From: Sphingomonadaceae bacterium
GTDB taxonomy: Bacteria > Pseudomonadota > Alphaproteobacteria > Sphingomonadales > Sphingomonadaceae
Direction of reading: 5' to 3'
DNA: 12,660 bases
Assembly: GCA_019239785.1 (NCBI GenBank)
Contig: JAFAZM010000002.1
Span: 1 to 12,660, forward strand
The notes beneath the pieces were generated by a model. That model was given only the letters and a program-made list of their open reading frames with translations. It made no database searches and was not told the DNA's origin. This document shows, in pieces, positions 6,085 through 12,660 of the stretch (its first letter is position 1; the number at the start of each line of letters is the position of its first letter). The translations under genes and the position numbers were made by a program.

Positions 6085-7125
6085 ATGCGCCGCCTGCTCT
6101 TCCTCCTGCTTTTCCTGGCGCCCGCGCCGGCCCTCGCCCAGAGCGGGGCCGCCGACGATCGCTGCGGCGGACGGGACGCCGCCGCATGCCGCGGGATCCG
6201 CGCGGCGCTCGACCGGTTCGGACTGCCGACGGCGGAGTCGCGCGCAGCCGCCGGCGAGGAGATCCGCCGCGCCTTGTTCACCGGCCCCTGGGGCAATCCG
6301 ATCGTCGCGGTCGAATATCGCCGCGCGCCGGATCATGATCCAAGCGTCGCCATCTATGGCGACCGGGCGGCGCGGGCCGGCGAGGATGGGATCGTCGCGG
6401 CGTCGGTGCCGCTCGCCGAATGGGAACGGCTCGGCGCGGCGGGCCGGTTCTTCGATCGCGCGCTCGCGCCCGATCCGGCCGAAGCCGGCGGCCCCATCCT
6501 GGTCTGCGCCGACGGCGAAGGCATATTGGTCGAAACCACCGATCCTGCCGCCTGGGCGCCCGCGCAGCGCCTGCGCCGCCATCTCGGCGGCAGCTGTCCC
6601 GAAGATTTGGCCAGCACCTATGCCTATGCGCTTGCCGATGCGGCGGTCCGGCTGCTGCCGGGCTGCGCCGGGCTCGCGCCGCGCGGGCCGGGCAATGCGC
6701 CGACCTTGCTGCGCGATTGCCTCACCTTGGCCGGCGACCGCATGGCGGCCGCCGAGGTCCATAACCGGCTCGCCGATCTGCGCCGCGCGGCGGAGCAGGA
6801 CCGGCCGGCCGACCTGTTCGCGCGCGATCTCGTGGTCGACTGGAACGGCACGCCGATCCCGGCGCGGCAGGCGTCCGTCGCGTGGCTCTATCATTTCTAT
6901 CCGCGCCGCCTGTTCGGCGAGACCGGCCACCGGGTCCGCGTCGAAGGCGCGCTTGCCCGCGTCACCAGCGGCGCAGGCGGCAGGGAGGTTCATTGGGAAG
7001 CGCCCGTCACCCTGACCTTCGTCTATCAGCCCGCGCAGACGTGGCAGATCGCATCGATCCGGGTCGGCGCCTTCGCGACGGTCGATCGGACGCCTGCCCC
7101 ACGCCCTGCGGCGGCGAGCCGGTGA
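6085..7125 (+). CDS. Exported protein of unknown function with six cysteines
   Basis: No family is recognised for this 346-residue protein. The N terminus is a clear Sec signal peptide (RRLLFLLLFLAPAPALA), with cleavage expected after A18 to give a mature start at QSGAADD. The mature protein has six cysteines in six short contexts (DRCGG, AACRG, LVCAD, GSCPE, PGCAG, RDCLT), an even number compatible with periplasmic disulfides. The last 90 residues (DLVVDWNGTPIPARQASVAWL through YQPAQTWQIASIRVG) alternate strands in a way reminiscent of an NTF2/SnoaL-like domain; this is weak. The start at 6085 is preferred over the ATG at 6082 because GAGG (6076-6079) is better spaced. Its stop overlaps the following start by one base, so it probably heads the operon with the ArsC-fold protein and hybrid kinase. 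A sensory or stress role is conceivable but unproven. Confidence 0.8.
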   Translation: MRRLLFLLLFLAPAPALAQSGAADDRCGGRDAAACRGIRAALDRFGLPTAESRAAAGEEIRRALFTGPWGNPIVAVEYRRAPDHDPSVAIYGDRAARAGEDGIVAASVPLAEWERLGAAGRFFDRALAPDPAEAGGPILVCADGEGILVETTDPAAWAPAQRLRRHLGGSCPEDLASTYAYALADAAVRLLPGCAGLAPRGPGNAPTLLRDCLTLAGDRMAAAEVHNRLADLRRAAEQDRPADLFARDLVVDWNGTPIPARQASVAWLYHFYPRRLFGETGHRVRVEGALARVTSGAGGREVHWEAPVTLTFVYQPAQTWQIASIRVGAFATVDRTPAPRPAAASR

Positions 7126-7493
7126 TGAGCGCCGCCCGGCCGGTCCTCTACGGCATTCCCGTTTGCGACACGGTCAAGAAGGCGCGGGCCTGGCTCGACC
7201 GGCAGGGTATCGCCTATGATTTCCACGACTACAAGAAGGCCGGGATCGACGCGGCGCGCTTGCGCGGCTGGGCGGCCGAGCTCGGCTGGGAGCGGCTGCT
7301 GAACCGCTCCGGCACTACCTTCCGCAAGCTGCCCGAGGCGGACAAGGCCGATCTCGACGCGGACAAGGCGATCGCACTGATGCTGGCCTCGCCCTCGATG
7401 ATCCGCCGGCCCGTGCTGGATCTGGGCGACCGCCGCCTGGCCGGCTTCAGCGAGGAGGAGTGGCGCGCTGCGCTCGAAGGCCGCAATGGCTGA
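7125..7493 (+). CDS. ArsC/Spx-fold protein, YffB type
   Basis: The 122-residue thioredoxin-fold protein belongs to the ArsC/Spx superfamily, in the subgroup typified by E. coli YffB. YGIPVCDTVKKARAWL places the conserved C14 and the KKAR helix. DFHDYKKAGID, LGWERLLNRSGTTFRKL and the terminal MIRRPVLDLGD (R94/R95) followed by GFSEEEW match YffB in order. Only one Cys is present, so a CxxC redox pair is absent; thiol chemistry would use glutathione or a partner. Classical arsenate reductase is unlikely because no other ars gene is nearby. The start codon ATG overlaps the upstream stop (TGATG), and the end overlaps the kinase start by eight bases, indicating tight co-translation. The physiological substrate of this subgroup is unsettled. 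Confidence 0.92.
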   Translation: MSAARPVLYGIPVCDTVKKARAWLDRQGIAYDFHDYKKAGIDAARLRGWAAELGWERLLNRSGTTFRKLPEADKADLDADKAIALMLASPSMIRRPVLDLGDRRLAGFSEEEWRAALEGRNG

Positions 7494-9897
7494 ACGGGGA
7501 CGGCGGGACGAAGACGCGGCGGCGCCCGGCTCGCTCGCCGCCTCGCGCGAAAGCGAGGCCTTGTTCCGCGCAATGGCGGATTCCGCGCCGGCGCCGATCT
7601 GGGTCACCGGCCTTCACGGCATCGAGTTCGTCAACCGCGCCCTGATCGATTTCTCAGGCCTTTCGGCCGAGGCCCTGTCCGGCACCGGCTGGACCGACAT
7701 CGTCCATCCCGACGATTTGCCCGAGGTGATGGCGCGGCGGGCGGGGGCCTGGGCCGGGCACCAGGTCTATACGTTCGACGCCCGCATGCGCCGCGCCGAC
7801 GGCGAATGGCGCTGGCTCTCGGCAAGCCTGAAGCCGCGCTTCGATACCGAGGGCAATCAGATCGGCTTCGTCGGCATGGCGCTCGACGTCACCGACGCGA
7901 AGAGCCAGGAGGCGGAGCTGCGCGAAAGCGAGGCGCGCTTCCGGGCAATGGCGGACAGCGCGCCGTCGCCGGTCTGGGTCACCAATGCGGACGGCATCGA
8001 GTTCGTCAACAAGGCCTTCGTCGAGTTCGCCGGCCGCCCGCGCGAGGCGCTGACCGGCAAGGTCTGGATGGAGATGATCCATCCCGACGAGGTCGGCGAG
8101 GTGCTGGCGCGCCGCGACGCGGCGTGGCGGACCGGCGCCGATTACGGCTATGACGCCCGCTTCCGCAGCCTGGACGGCACCGAGCGCTGGATGCGGGTCA
8201 GCTGCCGCGCGCGCCACGACGGCGGCGGCGCCCTGATCGGCTATGTCGGCATGGCGGTCGACATCACCGATGCGAAGAAGGCGGAGGCGGCGCTTCGCGA
8301 AAGCGAGGAAAGGCTGCGGATCGCGCTCGCGGCGGGCGCGCTCGGCGACTGGATGTGGGACGCCGAGACCGACATGATCTCGATCTCGGACCAGGGCGCG
8401 CGCCTGTTCGGCATCCCCTCGGGGCCGGTCGTCACCGGGGCGCAGCTGCGCACGATGATCCTGCCCGGCGACGCGGAAGCGGCGGACGCCGCGATCGCCG
8501 CCGCGGTGCGGGAGCGCCGCGACTATGCGGTCGAATATCGGCTGAAGCATCCAGACGGGCGGCTCCTCTGGATCTCGGCGGTCGGCCGGCCGATCTATCA
8601 TGCGGACGGGCGGCCCAAGGCGATGATCGGCGTCGTTCAGGACATCACTGCCCGCAAGCAGGCCGAGGCGGAATTGCGCGAGCTCAACCAGTCGCTCGAA
8701 GCGCGCATCGCCGCCGCGATCGACGAGCGCGAGCGGGCCGAGGAGGCGCTGCGCCAGTCGCAGAAGATGGAGGCGGTCGGCCAGCTCACCGGCGGCATCG
8801 CCCACGATTTCAACAATCTGCTGACCGTGATCGGCGGCAATGTCGACGCCGCCCGCCGCCATCTCGGCACGCAGGGCAAGCCGCGGGTGCTGCGCGCGCT
8901 CGACAACGCTTTGATCGGCGCCGAGCGCGCGGCGACCCTGACCCAGCGCCTGCTCGCTTTCTCGCGCCGCCAGCCGCTCAACCCGCGGCCGATCGACGTC
9001 AACCGGCTGGTCACCGGCATGTCGGAACTGTTCCACCGCACCCTTGGCGAGACGATCGCGGTCGAGACCCGGCTCCCCGACGGCCTCTGGCAGGTCGAGG
9101 TCGATCCCAACCAGCTCGAGAACGCGATCCTCAACCTCGCGGTCAATGCCCGCGACGCGATGCCCAACGGCGGCAAGCTCACCATCGAAACCGCCAATAC
9201 CGATATCGACCGCGAACATGCCGGCCGGCATGGCCTCGCGCCCGGCCAATATGCCGCCCTCTGCGTCTCCGACATCGGCAGCGGGATGGCCGCCGACACG
9301 CTCGATCGCGCCTTCGAGCCCTTCTTCACCACCAAGGAGGTCGGCAAGGGCACCGGCCTCGGCCTCTCGATGGTCTACGGCTTCGTCAAGCAATCGGGCG
9401 GCCACGTGAAAATCGATTCGGAGGAAGGCGAGGGGACGACGGTCCGCATCTATCTGCCGCGCCTGGTCGGCGACGCCGCCGAGAGCGAGGAGAGGCCGGA
9501 GCAGGCAATCCCCGAAGGCGCGCGCGACGAGACCATCCTGGTCTGCGAGGACGATGACGATGTGCGCGCCTACACGGTCGAGATGCTGCGCGAGCTCGGC
9601 TATCGCGTGCTTGAGGCGCACGACGCGCCGGCGGCCCTGCGCCTGCTCGCGCGGCAGGAGGGTAAGGTCGATCTGCTCTTCACCGACGTGGTGCTGCCTG
9701 GCGGAATGACCGGCGCCGAGCTGGCGCGGGAAGCGCGCGCGCTCCGCCCGGACCTGAGGATCCTCTTCACCACCGGCTATGCGCGCAATGCGATCGTCCA
9801 TCACGGCCGGCTCGACCCCGGCGTCGAATTGATCACCAAGCCCTTCGCGCATGCCGACCTCGCCGCGCGGGTCAGGGACATGCTCGACCGCGCCTGA
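7486..9897 (+). CDS. Soluble hybrid sensor histidine kinase, PAS-PAS-PAS-HisKA-HATPase-REC
   Basis: This 803-residue protein lacks membrane helices and so senses cytoplasmic cues. PAS/PAC modules occupy about residues 21-137, 146-263 and 271-390. No LOV cysteine motif or haem-type signature is evident, so the ligand is unknown. A coiled coil (391-425) leads to the dimerisation domain with the phosphoacceptor H440 in GQLTGGIAHDFNNLL, typical of the HPK4 group. The ATPase shows N554 (NLAVNARDAMPNGG), G1 as D596-I-G-S-G600 (Ile where Thr is usual), FEPFFTTKEVG, and G2 KGTGLGLSMVYG. The C-terminal receiver has the acidic pocket E688-D689, phosphoacceptor D734 (TDVVLPGGMTG), TTGYA and K785. All catalytic residues are present. 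Output must pass to a separate response regulator or phosphotransfer protein, none of which is seen here. The ATG at 7486 overlaps the previous gene, with AAGG (7477-7480) upstream. Confidence 0.95.
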   Translation: MAERGRRDEDAAAPGSLAASRESEALFRAMADSAPAPIWVTGLHGIEFVNRALIDFSGLSAEALSGTGWTDIVHPDDLPEVMARRAGAWAGHQVYTFDARMRRADGEWRWLSASLKPRFDTEGNQIGFVGMALDVTDAKSQEAELRESEARFRAMADSAPSPVWVTNADGIEFVNKAFVEFAGRPREALTGKVWMEMIHPDEVGEVLARRDAAWRTGADYGYDARFRSLDGTERWMRVSCRARHDGGGALIGYVGMAVDITDAKKAEAALRESEERLRIALAAGALGDWMWDAETDMISISDQGARLFGIPSGPVVTGAQLRTMILPGDAEAADAAIAAAVRERRDYAVEYRLKHPDGRLLWISAVGRPIYHADGRPKAMIGVVQDITARKQAEAELRELNQSLEARIAAAIDERERAEEALRQSQKMEAVGQLTGGIAHDFNNLLTVIGGNVDAARRHLGTQGKPRVLRALDNALIGAERAATLTQRLLAFSRRQPLNPRPIDVNRLVTGMSELFHRTLGETIAVETRLPDGLWQVEVDPNQLENAILNLAVNARDAMPNGGKLTIETANTDIDREHAGRHGLAPGQYAALCVSDIGSGMAADTLDRAFEPFFTTKEVGKGTGLGLSMVYGFVKQSGGHVKIDSEEGEGTTVRIYLPRLVGDAAESEERPEQAIPEGARDETILVCEDDDDVRAYTVEMLRELGYRVLEAHDAPAALRLLARQEGKVDLLFTDVVLPGGMTGAELAREARALRPDLRILFTTGYARNAIVHHGRLDPGVELITKPFAHADLAARVRDMLDRA
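7546..8670 (+). repeat. Three in-phase PAS modules, exact 375-bp period
   Basis: Each PAS module of the kinase begins with the same 13 bases, CGCGAAAGCGAGG, at 7546, 7921 and 8296, so the period is exactly 375 bp (125 codons). The first two units are strikingly alike: RESEALFRAMADSAPAPIWV against RESEARFRAMADSAPSPVWV, and both contain GIEFVN. The third keeps only the leading RESE and the trailing DIT-A-K-A linker. The pattern indicates tandem duplication, with the first pair newer than the split from the third. The modules stay in frame and look functional. Confidence 0.85.
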
Positions 9898-9954
9898 GGG
9901 TTGCGCGCGGGGCCGAAATCGCCGAGCGTGGGGCGGTCTTTCAGGGGATTGAAA

Positions 9955-10485
9955 ATGAAGCGAAGCGCGCTCCTGCTGGCTCTTGGCCTGGCCGCCGCCG
10001 GCTGCGGCAAGCAGCACGGCAATATCATCTCGATCGCGAACACGCAGGGCTTCGCGCCGCTCGACAATGAAGCGGCGCCGGCCGGAAAGGCGGCCGGGGA
10101 CGCCTCCGGCAACGCGCAGGAAGCGGCCGGCGCGCACGACCAGGTGCTGCGCCGCGAGACGGTGACCGGCACCTTCGCCGGCTGGGAGATGGGCGACTAT
10201 CTCTGGGCCCATATCCAGGTGCCCGGCCGCGAGACGATCAGCGCGCAGCCCGGGCCGAGCCCGATCGACCTCTTCCTCGACGCCAATCGCGGCCGGCCGG
10301 TGACGGTCGAGGTCGCAACGGTGCGCACGCAGGTGCCCGAGGCCGGCGGCCCGATGGAGATCCAGCGGATCACCGCCGCCCGCAATGCGACGACCACCGC
10401 CGAAGACTGGTGGCAAAGCCTCTCCGCGGCCGACCGCGCCGCCGCGCAGCACCGCTTCGAGCAGGGGCCGCTGAGCGGGCGCTGA
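9955..10485 (+). CDS. Small lipoprotein of unknown function
   Basis: The 176-residue product starts with a classic lipoprotein signal, KRSALLLALGLAAAGC, with lipobox LAAAGC and lipidated C17 followed by Gly rather than Asp, which favours the outer membrane. After it come a low-complexity Ala/Gly linker (about residues 40-62) and one compact domain. That domain contains TVTGTFAGWEMGDYLWAHIQ, a strand-rich middle, and a helical end with DWWQSLSAADRAAAQHRFEQ. No family is recognised. The start at 9955 is supported by AGGGGA (9942-9947) with a seven-base spacer; upstream in-frame codons lack homology. It follows the kinase by 57 bases with no terminator-like hairpin between, so read-through from the kinase operon is likely. 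A REP-like hairpin begins six bases after its stop. Confidence 0.83.
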   Translation: MKRSALLLALGLAAAGCGKQHGNIISIANTQGFAPLDNEAAPAGKAAGDASGNAQEAAGAHDQVLRRETVTGTFAGWEMGDYLWAHIQVPGRETISAQPGPSPIDLFLDANRGRPVTVEVATVRTQVPEAGGPMEIQRITAARNATTTAEDWWQSLSAADRAAAQHRFEQGPLSGR

Positions 10486-10490
10486 TTTCC

Positions 10491-10580
10491 TCGTCATTCC
10501 CGCGAAAGCGGGAATCCCGCTCCTTCTTGTTCCTGCTATGGAGAAGGGCAGGTGGATTCCCGCTTTCGCGGGAATGACGA
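10491..10580. repeat. REP/dRS3-like palindromic element with 27-bp perfect arms
   Basis: The arms 10491-10517 and 10554-10580 are perfect 27-bp inverted repeats. Each contains the smaller palindrome ATTCCCGCGAAAGCGGGAAT (8-bp stem, GAAA or TTTC loop), so the element can fold as two hairpins or one long stem. The 36-base centre adds a further 6-bp pairing (CCTTCT 10522-10527 with AGAAGG 10542-10547). ATTCCC-N8-GGGAAT repeats are known as interspersed dRS3/REP-like elements in many Proteobacteria. Here it separates the lipoprotein gene from the hydrolase gene and may stabilise or terminate the upstream mRNA, although no T-run follows. A non-autonomous, mobilised origin is likely. Confidence 0.85.
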
Positions 10581-10598
10581 AAATGGTTGGAGATCCTG

Positions 10599-11669
10599 AT
10601 GCCGCGCCTGCTCGCTCTACTCCTCCTGCTCGTCGCCGCGCCCGCCGCGGCGCAGGCCGACTGGGCCTCCCACCTGACCGACGGCGACGTCGTCCTCCCC
10701 GATTTCCATTTCCGCTCTGGCGAGACGCTGCCGCAGCTCCGCATCCATTATGCGACCCTGGGCACGCCGCATCGCGACGGCGCCGGCCATATCGACAATG
10801 CGGTGATGATCCTGCACGGCACCGGCGGCACCGGCCGGCAATTCCTCGCCCCGCAATTCGCGAACGAGCTCTATGGGCCGGGCCAGCCGCTCGACATTTC
10901 CCGCTACTATATCATCCTCCCGGACGGGATCGGCCACGGCCGGTCCTCGAAGCCGAGCGACGGCCTGAGGATGCGCTTCCCGCATTACGATTATGACGAC
11001 ATGGTCGAGGCGCAGCGGCTGTTGCTCGGGCGGCTCGGCGTCGTTCGGCTGAGGCTGCTGATGGGCACCTCCATGGGCTGCATGCACGGCTTCGTCTGGG
11101 CCGAGAGCCATCCCGAGATGCTGCGCGCCGCGATGCCACTCGCCTGCCTGCCGGCGGAGATCGCCGGCCGCAACCGGATGTGGCGGCGGATGGCGGCCGA
11201 AGCGATCCGCCGCGATCCGGCCTGGGCCGAGGGCAATTACACCGCCGAGCCGGTCCAGGGCCTGCGCGCCGCCGCCGATCTGCTGCAGGTCGCCGGCATG
11301 GCCCCGCTCTACGTCCAGCAGGCCTATCCAACCCGCGAGGCCGCCGACGCCTATATCGTGCCGCGCGTCGAGGCCGACATCGCCACCCGCGATGCCAACG
11401 ACCTGATCTACCAGCTCGAGGCCTCGCGCACCTACGATCCGCTACCCGGCATCGGCCGCATCCGCACCCCGATGACCTGGGTGAACAGCGCCGACGATTT
11501 CATCAACCCGCCCGAGCTCGGCATCGCCGAGCCCGCCGCGCGGCGGATGCCGAGCGTCCGCTTCGTCCTCATCCCCGCCAGCGCCGAGACCCGCGGCCAC
11601 GGCACCCACACCTGGGCGCGCTTCTGGAAAGCGGAGCTGGTCGATCTGCTGCGGCGGACGGAGCGGTGA
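10599..11669 (+). CDS. Exported alpha/beta hydrolase of the homoserine acetyltransferase-like (MetX-like) family
   Basis: The 356-residue protein begins with a Sec signal peptide (PRLLALLLLLVAAPAAA, cleavage expected after A18), so it should act in the periplasm or outside. The fold core follows MetX-type hydrolases. NAVMILHGTGGTG forms the oxyanion loop and PDGIGHGRSSKPSDG follows. The nucleophile elbow is G156-T-S158-M-G160, the acid is D299 or D300 in NSADDFINPP, and the base is H334 in RGHGTHTWARFW. The triad looks complete. It is not placed as biosynthetic metX because that enzyme is cytoplasmic, and no methionine gene is adjacent; an esterase or acyltransferase role is more likely. The start at 10599 has GGAG (10589-10592) upstream and lies just beyond the REP-like element, which probably separates it from the previous operon. 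Confidence 0.88.
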   Translation: MPRLLALLLLLVAAPAAAQADWASHLTDGDVVLPDFHFRSGETLPQLRIHYATLGTPHRDGAGHIDNAVMILHGTGGTGRQFLAPQFANELYGPGQPLDISRYYIILPDGIGHGRSSKPSDGLRMRFPHYDYDDMVEAQRLLLGRLGVVRLRLLMGTSMGCMHGFVWAESHPEMLRAAMPLACLPAEIAGRNRMWRRMAAEAIRRDPAWAEGNYTAEPVQGLRAAADLLQVAGMAPLYVQQAYPTREAADAYIVPRVEADIATRDANDLIYQLEASRTYDPLPGIGRIRTPMTWVNSADDFINPPELGIAEPAARRMPSVRFVLIPASAETRGHGTHTWARFWKAELVDLLRRTER

Positions 11670-11681
11670 GCGGTTGAGCCG

Positions 11682-12077
11682 ATGTCCGGAAATGGCGGGA
11701 AACGAAGCACGCGGAGGGTCGCCTCATCCTGTCTTGCGGCGCTCACTGCCGCCTGCTCCGGCTCCCACATTCTCCCGGTCTATCTCGGCCCAGGTGCGAC
11801 GATAACAGCGCGCGTCGTGGCCAGCCGCCACGTGGCCTATTTCATCGGCGATCAGGCGATGGAGGGGAAGGTCTTTGTCGTGGAGCCGACGGCTGCTCCC
11901 CGGCGGCGTTTCATGGCATTCGTCTGGAACGGCTGCTTCGATGCCGGCAATGACGGCCGGACCTATCGGATGCATCTCAACCATACCGAAATCCCCTACG
12001 GCCTGACAGCCGACCCGGAAGATCGCCGGTGGACGCCCAACCTGGCGATCACATCCTGCGTTCCGATCCCGCAATAG
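11682..12077 (+). CDS. Small putative lipoprotein of unknown function
   Basis: No family is recognised for this 131-residue product. A basic N-region (KRSTRR) precedes a short hydrophobic stretch ending LTAAC-SGS. C25 is a plausible lipidation site, although Thr at -3 is not the preferred residue. The mature part contains VYLGPGATITARVVASRHVAYFIG and two more cysteines (NGCFD, TSCVP), which could pair. The ATG at 11682 follows the hydrolase stop by 12 bases with only weak GGTTGAG upstream, suggesting read-through translation within one transcript. Codon use and GC are slightly lower than in the neighbours. The absence of a long overlapping frame with better homology, plus the export-type N terminus, supports a real gene. 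Confidence in coding is moderate, and there is none for function. Confidence 0.6.
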   Translation: MSGNGGKRSTRRVASSCLAALTAACSGSHILPVYLGPGATITARVVASRHVAYFIGDQAMEGKVFVVEPTAAPRRRFMAFVWNGCFDAGNDGRTYRMHLNHTEIPYGLTADPEDRRWTPNLAITSCVPIPQ

Positions 12078-12100
12078 CCGGCTGTGCGGACGGAGGGCGG

Positions 12101-12232
12101 ATTCCCCTCCCTGTAAGGGTCAGGGGTGGGTGCGAGCGGAGCGAGCCGATCGGCGTCAGCGAGCTGCCGGCGTCCGAGTGGGAGCGGCTTCGCCGCTACC
12201 CACACCCGGCCCCTCCCTTCCAGGGAGGGGAG
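12101..12232. repeat. MITE-like imperfect palindromic element
   Basis: The left end (ATTCCCCTCCCTGTAAGG onward, 12101-12134) pairs imperfectly with the inverted right end (12197-12232, CCCACACCCGGCCCCTCCCT onward). Relative to the right end, the left has lost about five bases of the inner hairpin arm. The right end keeps a perfect 8-bp hairpin, CCCCTCCC-TTCCA-GGGAGGGG (12210-12230). Elements with CCCCTCCC/GGGAGGGG ends around a GTGGGTGCGAGCG core recur in GC-rich alphaproteobacterial genomes as I know them, so this is probably a non-autonomous interspersed repeat. It lies between converging genes and supplies the end of the minus-strand gene. The hairpin could act as a bidirectional terminator, but no T-run is seen. 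Confidence 0.7.
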
Positions 12233-12660
12233 ACGCGGATGCCGGCTCCCGCGAGCTGACATGGTTCAGCGCGATCACCCAGCGGCCGTCCACCTTGCGC
12301 AGCAGCCGCGTGTTGATCCCGTCCTGCGGATGGTCGCCGCCTTCGAGCCGGTAGCGGCTGATCAATTGCGCCGCGTCGGGGGCGAGCATCTCGATCCTGA
12401 CGTCCCAGAAATGCAGGCGCCCGCGCCGCTGCGGCGCGCCGCCATAGTCGCGCAGATAATGGTCGAGCGTGCCCTGCCAGTCGCGCTGGACCTGGCCGCG
12501 CGAGACGAAGATCACGTCGGGATTCTTGAACCCTTGCATGTAGCCGCGGAAATCGCCCAGGTTCCACGCCGCCTCCATGTCGGCGATGACGTGGCGGATC
12601 GCGGCCTCCTCGGCGGCGGGGTCGTAGGCCGGCGCCCGGCTGCACGCGGCGAGCAGCAAA
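12156..12660 (-). CDS. SnoaL/DUF4440-like lipoprotein (5' end outside window)
   Basis: The visible 167 residues begin inside a signal peptide (LLLAACSRAP). The lipobox LAAC marks the lipidation cysteine, so the true start lies just beyond the window. The mature part is a SnoaL/NTF2-like domain: EEAAIRHVIADMEAAWNLGD helix, MQGFKNPDVIFVSRG, WQGTLDHYLRDYG, then strands ending KVDGRWVIALNHVSS. Such domains form a cone-shaped pocket used for binding or isomerising small molecules; the ligand is not predictable. Homologous domains end about at NHVSS. Here about 30 extra residues (REPASASPLPGREGPGVGSG onward) are encoded by the MITE-like repeat, and the stop at 12156-12158 lies inside it. The insertion therefore probably replaced the native stop. 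It converges with the small putative lipoprotein gene. Confidence 0.8.
   Translation of the reverse strand, partial: LLLAACSRAPAYDPAAEEAAIRHVIADMEAAWNLGDFRGYMQGFKNPDVIFVSRGQVQRDWQGTLDHYLRDYGGAPQRRGRLHFWDVRIEMLAPDAAQLISRYRLEGGDHPQDGINTRLLRKVDGRWVIALNHVSSREPASASPLPGREGPGVGSGEAAPTRTPAAR

Noticed and set aside
7125..7493. Arsenate reductase arsC and an arsenic resistance operon
   Set aside because: The sequence follows YffB, not ArsC, and no arsR, arsB, acr3 or arsH gene is nearby.
7654..10497. 947-residue minus-strand open frame antisense to the hybrid kinase and lipoprotein
   Set aside because: Composition is typical of a mirror frame, with repeated RHRRH/DRDRHAD patterns, and there is no domain. 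The opposite strand carries a full set of kinase and receiver motifs.

Overview
The window is a compact, GC-rich bacterial chromosome segment with mostly overlapping or near-abutting genes. The gene families (DUF6596-type ECF42 sigma factor, SWIM protein, HPK4-type hybrid kinase, many small exported proteins), codon use and interspersed palindromic repeats suggest an alphaproteobacterium, most likely of the Sphingomonadales. That placement is inferred from style and families, not from a marker gene. No tRNA, rRNA, CRISPR array, phage gene or transposase gene was seen. No gene-free stretch exceeds 300 bases; the longest is 5834-6084.

Region 1 (1-2935, + strand) is an operon-like run. It holds the C-terminal half of an ECF42-type sigma factor, then a SWIM zinc-finger protein (ATGA stop/start overlap), then a small nucleotidyltransferase-fold protein with an intact GS/DxD/D triad and a four-cysteine cluster. 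The last two form the least characterised unit in the window and the best candidate for an undescribed function. Region 2 (2939-4246) has an O-methyltransferase (-) and 3-methyladenine DNA glycosylase I, tag (+), diverging from a 111-bp spacer.

Region 3 (4251-5833) is a three-gene minus-strand cassette: two sister four-helix membrane proteins sharing a DERxR motif at residue 75, followed by a 71-residue XRE regulator. Its promoter is covered by a perfect 10-bp inverted repeat in an AT-rich island, which is the likely autoregulatory operator. A YpeA-like GNAT acetyltransferase diverges from the same island.

Region 4 (6085-10485, + strand) holds an exported protein of unknown function, a YffB/Spx-type ArsC-fold protein, a soluble hybrid histidine kinase (PAS-PAS-PAS-HisKA-HATPase-REC) and a small lipoprotein. 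The first three overlap by 1 and 8 bases, so they are probably co-transcribed. The three PAS modules repeat at exactly 375 bp.

Region 5 (10491-12660) opens with a REP/dRS3-like element (27-bp perfect arms), followed by an exported MetX-like alpha/beta hydrolase, a small Cys-containing putative lipoprotein, a second MITE-like repeat, and the 3' part of a SnoaL-like lipoprotein gene on the minus strand. That gene's reading frame runs into the repeat and stops there. Five of the last seven genes encode proteins with export or lipoprotein signals, so the right half is largely envelope-directed.
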